From NCBI GenBank assembly GCA_001314705.1, contig LJSU01000008.1, positions 1 through 32,603 of the forward strand: a stretch of 32,603 nt of DNA, in the 5' to 3' direction. The position numbers were made by a program, and so were the translations under genes. Origin of the DNA: Rhodobacteraceae bacterium HLUCCO07. Its GTDB lineage: Bacteria > Pseudomonadota > Alphaproteobacteria > Rhodobacterales > Rhodobacteraceae. Positions 26,524-32,603 of this stretch are shown piece after piece (within the stretch, counting starts at the first letter, position 1; the number at the start of each line of letters is the position of its first letter). The notes under the pieces are model-generated. The model saw only the letters and a list, made by a program, of their open reading frames with translations. It searched no databases and was not told the origin of the DNA.

Positions 26524-27038
26524 GCGCGGGCCTTTTCCCGTTTGAGCTTCTGCATCTTGCGGGTGATCATCTGGCGTTTCATCGCGCCGAGATAGTCGAT
26601 GAAGAGCTTGCCGTCGAGGTGGTCGATCTCGTGCTGGACGCAGGTGGCCCAGAGGCCGGAAAAATCCTCGCTCTGCGGGTTGCCGTCGCGGTCGATCCAT
26701 TTCACCGAGACCTCGGCGGGTCGGGTGACGTCGGCATATTGCTCGGGGATCGAGAGGCAGCCCTCTTCGTAGGTGCTTTGTTCGTCGGAGCGGGCGGTGA
26801 TCTCGGGGTTGAACATGACAAGGGGGCGGGGGGCGGCGCCCTCCTCCTTCACGCAGTCGAGCACGATCAGGCGGCTGAGCACGCCGACCTGGGGTGCGGC
26901 AAGACCGATGCCCGGCGCGTCATACATGGTTTCGAGCATGTCATCGGCCAGCGCGCGCAGATCGTCGGAGAGATCGCTCACGGGCGCGCAGGCCTTTTTC
27001 AGGCGCGGATCGGGATGGATGAGGATGGGCCGTTTCAT
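26520..27038 (-). CDS. def: Peptide deformylase (canonical copy)
   Basis: A 172-residue metalloenzyme that removes the N-formyl group from new proteins. All three motifs are standard: GIGLAAPQVG (43-52), EEGCLS (Cys94) and QHEIDH (His136, Glu137, His140). The basic C-terminal helix (MKRQMITRKMQKLKREKA) may touch the ribosome. It is first in the leftward run def, def-like, def-like, fmt, with 4-base overlaps between the three, so one transcript is likely. The promoter should lie just upstream of 27038. Confidence 0.97.
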   Translation of the reverse strand: MKRPILIHPDPRLKKACAPVSDLSDDLRALADDMLETMYDAPGIGLAAPQVGVLSRLIVLDCVKEEGAAPRPLVMFNPEITARSDEQSTYEEGCLSIPEQYADVTRPAEVSVKWIDRDGNPQSEDFSGLWATCVQHEIDHLDGKLFIDYLGAMKRQMITRKMQKLKREKARA

Positions 27039-27325
27039 GCGGATGATTTAGGCGATGCGGGGGCGATCTGCAACGGTGTCGCGCGCGAGTCGGGCGAGGC
27101 AGGGCGGGACCGTGTCATGACCGTGGCGCCGCGGATGGGCGCGGTGAGGAGATAATACCAAATTGATAACCATTATTGGGAAGGTGTTCCTCAATGATCC
27201 GAATTACCGGAACCTGCTTCCATTTCCGGCGCATTCATTGGAATATCGTGGTTTGGCGGAAAGGCGATTGTCACCCGCCTGTTGATGAGATTACCTAGCC
27301 ACGCGGCGCGATCAAGGAGGACGTG
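27039..27325. promoter_or_regulatory. Divergent region between the def cluster and the C-S lyase gene
   Basis: A 287-base gap. Its middle (27150-27260) is clearly richer in A+T than its surroundings. CCGGAA (27207-27212) and TTCCGG (27224-27229) form an inverted repeat with an 11-base spacer that could be an operator. AAGGAGG (27314-27320) is the ribosome-binding site of the rightward gene. Confidence 0.45.
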
Positions 27326-28495
27326 ATGAATTTCGACGAGGTCATCGACCGGCACGGCACCCATTCGGTGAAATGGGACATGATGGAAAAGATTTACGGG
27401 GTGCCGGCGGATGACGGGATCGCGATGTGGGTGGCGGACATGGATTTCCGCCCGCCGGCGGCGATCCAGCGCGCGTTGCAGGGGATGCTCGATCACGGGA
27501 TCTATGGCTATTACGGCGACGATGCATCCTATCGCGCGGCGATCGGTTGGTGGATGCAGACGCGCCATGGCTGGTCGATCGAGCCGGAATGGATTTTCAC
27601 CACCCATGGGCTGGTGAACGGCACCGCGATGTGCGTGGACACCTGGACCGAGCCGGGCGACGGGGTGGTCCTGTTCACCCCGGTTTATCACGCCTTTGCC
27701 AAGGTCATCAAAGCCAACAATCGCCGGGTGGTGGAATGCCCGATGGTGGTCCGCGATGGCCGTTACGAGATGGATTTCGACAGCTATGACGCGATCCTCG
27801 ACGGATCGGAAAAGATGGTGATCCTGTGCAGCCCGCACAATCCGGGCGGGCGGGTCTGGTCGCGGGCCGAGCTGGAACAGGTGGCGGATTTCGCCAAACG
27901 GCATGACCTGATCCTCGTCTCGGACGAGATTCACCACGACCTGGTGATGCCGGGGCAGACGCATACGCCGATGGCGCTGATCGAGGGCGTGTCCGACCGG
28001 CTGGTGATGATGAGTGCCACGACCAAGACCTTCAACATCGCCGGGAGCCATTCGGGCAACGTGATCATCGCCGACGAGGCGCTGCGCGCGCAGTTCGGGG
28101 CGCGCATGGCGGGCCTGGGCATGTCGCCCAATTCCTTCGGGCTGGTGATGGCCGAGGCGGCCTACAGCCCCGAGGGCGCGGAATGGGTGGACGCGCTTTG
28201 CGCCTATCTCGACGGGAACAGGCAGGTGTTCGACGAGGGGGTGAATGCGATTCCGGGGCTGCACTCGATGAAGCTCGAGTCGACCTATCTCGCCTGGGTG
28301 GACTTCGAAGGCACGGGGATGAGCCGGGACGAGTTCACCCGGCGCGTGGAAGAGACTGCGCGGATCGCGGCCAATCACGGGCCGACCTTCGGCTCGGGCG
28401 GCGAGAATTTCCTGCGCTTCAACCTGGCCACGCCAAGATCCCTGGTGAGCGAGGCGGTGGAGCGGCTGCAGGCGGCGTTCGGCGACCTGCAGTGA
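27326..28495 (+). CDS. PLP-dependent C-S lyase, PatB/MalY type
   Basis: A 389-residue fold-type I aminotransferase-like enzyme. It opens with the PatB/MalY signature MNFDEVIDRHGTHSVKWDMM and WVADMDF. The PLP lysine is Lys234 in SATTKTFNIAGSH, and Asp200 (LVSDEIHHDL) binds the pyridine nitrogen. PatB/MalY enzymes cleave cystathionine or other cysteine conjugates to pyruvate, ammonia and a thiol. ATG 27326 is preferred to GTG 27323 for its 5-base distance from AAGGAGG. The physiological substrate is not evident. Confidence 0.92.
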   Translation: MNFDEVIDRHGTHSVKWDMMEKIYGVPADDGIAMWVADMDFRPPAAIQRALQGMLDHGIYGYYGDDASYRAAIGWWMQTRHGWSIEPEWIFTTHGLVNGTAMCVDTWTEPGDGVVLFTPVYHAFAKVIKANNRRVVECPMVVRDGRYEMDFDSYDAILDGSEKMVILCSPHNPGGRVWSRAELEQVADFAKRHDLILVSDEIHHDLVMPGQTHTPMALIEGVSDRLVMMSATTKTFNIAGSHSGNVIIADEALRAQFGARMAGLGMSPNSFGLVMAEAAYSPEGAEWVDALCAYLDGNRQVFDEGVNAIPGLHSMKLESTYLAWVDFEGTGMSRDEFTRRVEETARIAANHGPTFGSGGENFLRFNLATPRSLVSEAVERLQAAFGDLQ

Positions 28496-28568
28496 GCCAT
28501 CGCGCGCGGCGCGGCCCGGCCCCCGGGGCGGGGCCTGTCGGGTGCGCGCAGCGGTGTTGGCGGGTGAT

Positions 28569-28922
28569 CTATCGCGCGTCTTCGATCAGGCCGGTCGGCG
28601 CATCCTCGTCGCGGGCGAAGTCGAGCGGCGCATGGTCGTGGGCCTGTGTGCTGCGCTTGTATTCATAGCGCATCTCGGCCCCCTCTTTCTCGGAGGCGAT
28701 GACGAGGCATTGGGCCTTGTGGCGCGCTCCGTCGTAAAGATCGACCAGCCCGCGCATATGCGGCGCGTCCTCGGCATCGAGGGCGAACCCGTCGTTCCAG
28801 ATACGCAACACGGGATAGGTGTCATCGCCCACCTTGACGCGCATGCGGCCATTCTTGCGCGCCGCGAGCCTGCGGGCCTGCTCCAGCCCGGCGCGCAACT
28901 CTTCGGTCAGAAACTCGGTCAT
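28569..28922 (-). CDS. Conserved hypothetical protein
   Basis: A 117-residue soluble protein with a basic stretch (ARRLAARKNGRMRVKV) followed by a beta-rich half (DTYPVLRIWNDGFAL, GLVDLYDGARHKAQCLVIAS) and an acidic tail. ATG 28922 (MTEFLTEELRAGLEQ) looks like the real start; the frame is open to 28958. I have seen this type in Rhodobacterales as an uncharacterised protein, but know no function. It is convergent with the C-S lyase across a GC-rich 73-base gap. Confidence 0.75.
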   Translation of the reverse strand: MTEFLTEELRAGLEQARRLAARKNGRMRVKVGDDTYPVLRIWNDGFALDAEDAPHMRGLVDLYDGARHKAQCLVIASEKEGAEMRYEYKRSTQAHDHAPLDFARDEDAPTGLIEDAR

Positions 28923-29172
28923 CGGCGAGGCCCCCAGCGGTCGATTCCGTTTCATCACAAGTCTGACCGGAAGGATCGAATAGTCAAGTTAAGGTCGTGT
29001 GAAGCCATGCGCTCCGCTTCTCTTGATCCGGATGGCCCGGTGTTTCGTAACAAGATAACATTTGTCGCTTTTCAGGTGATGTGCACAAGCGCGCAGCATC
29101 CTGCGCGCGGGGCGACGCTTGGACAAATGCGACGCAATGCATAGGTGCGGTCAAAGGGCAAGGAGAGTGACA

Positions 29173-30159
29173 ATGGGTCAACTGGTCGAGGGAACGTGGC
29201 AGAGCGGGTGGTATGACACCAGGTCCTCGGGCGGGGCATTCCGGCGCAGCGCGGCGGTGTTTCGCAACTGGATCACGCCCGATGGCGCCCCGGGGCCCAG
29301 CGGTGCGGGCGGCTTCAAGGCCGAGAGCGGGCGTTATCACCTTTATGTTTCCCATGCTTGCCCATGGGCGCATCGCACGCTGATCTTTCGGTCGCTCAAG
29401 GGGCTGGAGGATCACGTCGGCCTGTCCGTGGTGCATCCCGACATGCTCGATGACGGGTGGAGTTTTGCCAGCGATTTCCCCGGCGCGACCGGAGACGGGC
29501 TCTATGACCTGGATTACCTGCGCGAGATCTACCTCAAGGCCGAACCGAAGATGTCGGGGCGGGTGACGGTGCCGGTGCTGTGGGATCGCGAGACCGAAAC
29601 GATCGTGTCGAACGAAAGCGCCGAGATCATCCGGATGTTCAACTCTGCCTTCGATGCCATCACCGGCAATCGCGAGAATTACTGGCCGTGGGATCTGCGC
29701 GGCGATATCGAGGCGGTGAACGCGCGGATCTATGACACGCTCAACAACGGGGTCTACAAGGCGGGCTTCGCCACAACGCAGGCGGCCTATGACGCGGCGG
29801 TGGGGCCCTTGTTCGAGACGCTCGACTGGCTCGAGCGGCATCTTTCGGACAACCGCTACCTGATGGGCGCACGGATTACCGAGGCCGATTGGCGGCTCTT
29901 CACCACGCTGGTGCGGTTCGACGCGGTCTATCATGGGCATTTCAAGTGCAACCGGCGGCGGATCGTGGATTGTCCCAACCTCTGGGCCTACACGCGCGAG
30001 CTTTATCAACGGCCGGGGGTGCGCGAGACGGTGCACATGGATCACATCACGCGCCATTACCATTACAGCCACGAGACCATCAATCCGCACCGGATCGTGC
30101 CAATCGGGCCGGTGATCGATTTCGAGTCGGCGCATGGGCGCGCCGCGATGCGGTTCTGA
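29173..30159 (+). CDS. Glutathionyl-hydroquinone reductase (Xi-class glutathione transferase)
   Basis: A 328-residue cytoplasmic GST-fold enzyme of the YqjG/PcpF/ECM4 type, which reduces glutathionyl-hydroquinones. The catalytic Cys63 is in YVSHACPWAHRTLI, the class signature; the C-terminal helical domain has FDAVYHGHFKCNRR and YHYSHETINPHRIVP, both typical. GGAGAG at 29162-29167 precedes ATG 29173; the frame upstream to 29119 is not needed. It is divergent from the hypothetical gene before it. Confidence 0.94.
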   Translation: MGQLVEGTWQSGWYDTRSSGGAFRRSAAVFRNWITPDGAPGPSGAGGFKAESGRYHLYVSHACPWAHRTLIFRSLKGLEDHVGLSVVHPDMLDDGWSFASDFPGATGDGLYDLDYLREIYLKAEPKMSGRVTVPVLWDRETETIVSNESAEIIRMFNSAFDAITGNRENYWPWDLRGDIEAVNARIYDTLNNGVYKAGFATTQAAYDAAVGPLFETLDWLERHLSDNRYLMGARITEADWRLFTTLVRFDAVYHGHFKCNRRRIVDCPNLWAYTRELYQRPGVRETVHMDHITRHYHYSHETINPHRIVPIGPVIDFESAHGRAAMRF

Positions 30160-30761
30160 GCATCCGCACCCCCCTGCCCGTCCGGGCAGACAGGGGATTT
30201 CCTCGAACGTTTCGCACTGCGCGAACTGCCCGATCCGGTCAGCCCGCATGACCGTGAACTGCGTGGGCATCAAACGCGCAAGGCAGAGCGCACTTCGATC
30301 CCGCTCGCGCCAGAGGAATGAACCGCACCGGGTTTGCCGCAGGCAGGTTGATGTCAGTTGCGCGGCCAAGGTCCGAGTTTCCAGCGCTGCCGGAAGAACC
30401 GAGCGGGCTGATGCCATCTTGACCCCAAGCAAGGTCCATGCGAACAAATCGCGTCAGAACGTGTGCCTCATGCGAACCAGTTATCTGTCCAGAAAACCGC
30501 TACAAGCCGATCAAATAATGGAGCCTATATCTATTAGAAATGCACCGAAACATAACAGAACGATCTGATTTGAATGCGTTGCGATGCAGGTACTCTAACG
30601 TCAGCAGAATGAATTGATCCTGCAAGAAGCGAAAGATCTTGAACATGCCAAGATCGGGATGCGATTAATCTAAATCGAAAAAGAATTGACATTCCTCAGG
30701 CATTGAACCCCTTGCAGGACACTAGAAGAAGAACCACGAGTTTTACAGGAACCTCGCACTC
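30160..30761. other. Gene-free border between the core region and the low-GC accessory region
   Basis: About 600 bases. CTGCCCG/CGGGCAG at 30174-30189, nested with CCCCTG/CAGGGG (30171-30196), may be the terminator of the reductase gene. Up to about 30440 the DNA is GC-rich and open in more than one frame without family likeness, possibly a decayed gene. From about 30470 it turns A+T-rich, marking a change in composition. No promoter could be fixed, and no RNA gene was recognised. Confidence 0.4.
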
Positions 30762-31517
30762 ATGAATATCAAGGAAGAACCACCGTTTTTCATTCTGGGC
30801 TGCGTACGTTCAGGCACTACACTCGTGAGAAACCTTTTGCGCCGACAGCCAAACCTCATTTGCCCCGAGGAAACACATTACTATCGCTGGGCTGAGCCCT
30901 TCAAATCGCGGCGCTATACTCATACTATGTTCAACAACGGAACCATCATAAGGCACAGAGAGATCGATGGAATTTCCGATGAAGTCTTTAAAAGAATTTA
31001 TGAATCAGCAAACAGCAGGGCGGATCTTCTTACAGGCCACATCACCGAGTTTGCACGTGCAAAAGGCATGACCTCATATCGCTGGTTCGAAAAAACACCC
31101 CAGAATGTCTATGGAATGGGAATGATTGCCAGTGACTTTCCACAGTCCAGATTTCTTCACCTTGTACGTAATCCATTGAACGTTGTCGCCAGCCTGAAAG
31201 AGGGCAAGATAATAAAAGAAAATGATATCGTTGGAGCATGTAATTTTTGGAACGAAGCGATTTCCATCATAAATCAGCAAAAAAAAGCATTATCCAAAAG
31301 GATTCTTGAAGTAAAATATGAAGATTTGACACAAGACACAGCGAAAACGATGGCAGAAATTCAGAGTTTCTTCGGCATTGATGAGGATGCAGCTTCTTAT
31401 TCAAACGAGGATACCCACACAGAAAGAAATCGCTACAAGGAAATTCTGAGCGAGAGCGAGCAACTCACAGTTAGGCAGTTGTGCAGCCATGCTGGAAAAA
31501 CTCATGGCTATTTCTAA
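30762..31517 (+). CDS. Sulfotransferase family protein
   Basis: A 251-residue protein. GCVRSGTT (13-20) is the 5'-phosphosulfate loop and RFLHLVRNPLNVVASL (Arg136, Ser144) the 3'-phosphate motif, which together bind PAPS in sulfotransferases. No signal peptide or membrane span is seen. It would move sulfate to a sugar, lipid or peptide; the acceptor is unknown. The gene is clearly lower in GC, with Lys AAA and Ile ATA codons unlike the rest of the window, so horizontal transfer is likely. AGGA lies about 10 bases before ATG 30762. Confidence 0.85.
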   Translation: MNIKEEPPFFILGCVRSGTTLVRNLLRRQPNLICPEETHYYRWAEPFKSRRYTHTMFNNGTIIRHREIDGISDEVFKRIYESANSRADLLTGHITEFARAKGMTSYRWFEKTPQNVYGMGMIASDFPQSRFLHLVRNPLNVVASLKEGKIIKENDIVGACNFWNEAISIINQQKKALSKRILEVKYEDLTQDTAKTMAEIQSFFGIDEDAASYSNEDTHTERNRYKEILSESEQLTVRQLCSHAGKTHGYF

Positions 31518-31541
31518 GATTTCTTGGCAAAATAGTGGGGG

Positions 31542-31561
31542 CCATTATTTTTCGATAATGG
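31542..31561 (+). terminator. Small hairpin between the two sulfotransferase-like genes
   Basis: CCATTAT (31542-31548) pairs perfectly with ATAATGG (31555-31561) across a TTTTCG loop, 24 bases after the stop of the first gene. No T-run follows, so it may be a weak terminator or a stabilising element. Confidence 0.4.
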
Positions 31562-31584
31562 CGATGATGTGTGCCAGCTAAAAG

Positions 31585-32451
31585 ATGACACGGGTCCTAA
31601 ATATCCATATTGGAGCTCACAAGACGGCAACGACTGCGCTTCAGTCTACCTTTCTCAGAAATTCCGAGATCCTCGCACAGAATGGCATACTCTATCCAGA
31701 CTCGAACCGCCTTCACTTTGCTCACCACCGGCTATCATTCGCCTTGCGGGGGCTCAAGGATCACAAGCATGACGATGTGCCGGACTTCAACATTGAGATC
31801 GCGGAGTTGCGCAAGGCGATCGAGGACAGCCCACAGCCGCAGATATTCATTTCAAGCGAGGAATTCTTTGTCTGCTCTGCCAAACAGTTGCATAGGCTTC
31901 ACAAGGCGTTGGATTTACCCATCAATATTCGCATCATTGCAACGATCCGGCGTCAGGATGATTACCTTCTTTCGGTTTACAACCAACGCTCAAAGACAAT
32001 CGGAAATGGTTTCATTCGGCCATTGCGGTGGCATGTGCAGAACCCGAGGGATATCAATCGTGAGATATCTTTCTTCTCACACCTTAAAAGATGGCGTAAA
32101 GAGTTTGGCGCCAACTCCGTAAAACTACTGCGTTACGAGGATGGGGAACCACTTGCGGCAATGCTGGAGATTCTAGGATTGCCAGAGAAGCTAATTACTG
32201 CGCCGAATAAGCGCGTGAACCAGAGCACGCCTTCGGCGGTAGCCGAGGCGGTACGAGTGGCCAAATGCCTGCGGTTACCACGGAGTGGTCAGATCATGGT
32301 CCGGGAACTGGCGACCAGAATCTTTTCTGGAGGTAAGCGCCGAGCACTCTCGGACACCGAACGCCGCAAGATCCTGGTAGAATTCGCAAGCGAGAATGAC
32401 GCCATGTTTTCCACCTTCGGTATGGAAAATACCTATCTGCCATCGGATTGA
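31585..32451 (+). CDS. Sulfotransferase-like P-loop protein
   Basis: A 288-residue protein starting MTRVLNIHIGAHKTATTALQ, where GAHKTATT (10-17) is the phosphate-binding loop seen in bacterial sulfotransferase-like proteins. IIATIRRQDDYLLSVYNQ in the middle corresponds to the 3'-phosphate region of that group, and KLLRYEDG follows. The basic C-terminus may bind a polyanion. GC is between that of the neighbouring low-GC gene and the core genes. The ribosome-binding site before ATG 31585 is poor. The reaction is inferred from the family; the protein could also be a non-sulfating P-loop relative. It ends 54 bases before the right IS end. Confidence 0.75.
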   Translation: MTRVLNIHIGAHKTATTALQSTFLRNSEILAQNGILYPDSNRLHFAHHRLSFALRGLKDHKHDDVPDFNIEIAELRKAIEDSPQPQIFISSEEFFVCSAKQLHRLHKALDLPINIRIIATIRRQDDYLLSVYNQRSKTIGNGFIRPLRWHVQNPRDINREISFFSHLKRWRKEFGANSVKLLRYEDGEPLAAMLEILGLPEKLITAPNKRVNQSTPSAVAEAVRVAKCLRLPRSGQIMVRELATRIFSGGKRRALSDTERRKILVEFASENDAMFSTFGMENTYLPSD

Positions 32452-32505
32452 GAGAGATAATTCGTCCGATCTAAAACGGGTTCCGGGCGTTTTCTCACCC
32501 GCGAA

Positions 32506-32603
32506 GGCTTTGTTGCATAAATCTGCTGAAGGCCGGACTTCCCCTTTCCCCGGACGGATTTACCCTACGGCCACTGTGACGGGTATGCCAAGCGCGGTGT
32601 AGC
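32506..32603 (+). mobile_element. Inner end of an IS5-family (IS903-like) element, right copy
   Basis: The 98 bases from GGCTTTGTTGCATAAATC onward are the exact inverted copy of bases 1-98. The element runs out of the window to the right. The 9 bases before it (32497-32505) differ from those after the left copy (99-107), so the two inner flanks are not a shared target duplication. Confidence 0.75.
32560..32603 (-). CDS. IS transposase, C-terminal fragment (right copy)
   Basis: Leftward reading gives the same YTALGIPVTVAVG tail and TAA stop (32560-32562) as the left copy. The body of the gene lies outside the window. The two transposase genes thus point toward each other across the window. 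Confidence 0.5.
   Translation of the reverse strand, partial: YTALGIPVTVAVG

Noticed and set aside
27191-28378. 395-codon minus-strand frame opposite the C-S lyase
   Set aside because: Antisense shadow; the plus-strand protein has all PLP motifs.
28984-30447. 487-codon minus-strand frame opposite the hydroquinone reductase
   Set aside because: Antisense shadow over most of its length; only its first part (30160-30447) is free, and this has no family likeness.

Overview
The window looks like a chromosomal segment of a marine alphaproteobacterium of the Rhodobacterales (Roseobacter-type). I infer this from high GC coding sequence, a TeaABCD-like ectoine TRAP operon, a three-gene def cluster followed by fmt, a divergent katG/oxyR pair and protein sequences that read like that group. 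No rRNA or tRNA gene and no CRISPR array was seen.

The first and last 98 bases are exact reverse complements of each other. They read as the same inner end of an IS5-family (IS903-like) element, each carrying the last codons of a transposase that points inward. The window is therefore the unique DNA between two inverted copies of one IS, or a contig broken at that repeat.

Bases 99-5452 hold the most unusual part: a 470-base leader with repeated GTGAATGGG motifs and a long perfect hairpin, then three consecutive genes for large secreted proteins (509, 502 and about 474 aa) built almost wholly from curlin-type repeats (Q-x-G-x-x-N). GC-rich hairpins separate them. No csgE, csgF or csgG homologue lies in the window. 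In the C-terminal halves an 11-residue unit often alternates between a Gln strand and a hydrophobic or Thr strand, suggesting a two-strand beta-solenoid, amyloid-like fibre.

Bases 5453-18687 are metabolic and stress genes: leuB; a leftward molybdenum-hydroxylase operon (FAD, 2Fe-2S and Mo subunits plus a MoaD/ThiS-like protein); katG divergent from oxyR; teaABCD-like compatible-solute uptake; and a 1-Cys peroxiredoxin.

Bases 18853-30159 carry an aldehyde dehydrogenase, a RIO-like kinase fused to what resembles an acyl-CoA-synthetase C-terminal domain, thioredoxin 2, small membrane proteins, DUF302, an L,D-transpeptidase, a cold-shock protein, def1-def2-def3 with fmt, a PatB/MalY-type C-S lyase and a glutathionyl-hydroquinone reductase. 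Several (katG, oxyR, peroxiredoxin, trxC, reductase) concern oxidative stress.

Bases 30160-32505 are a lower-GC accessory stretch with two sulfotransferase-like genes next to the right-hand IS end, probably acquired horizontally.
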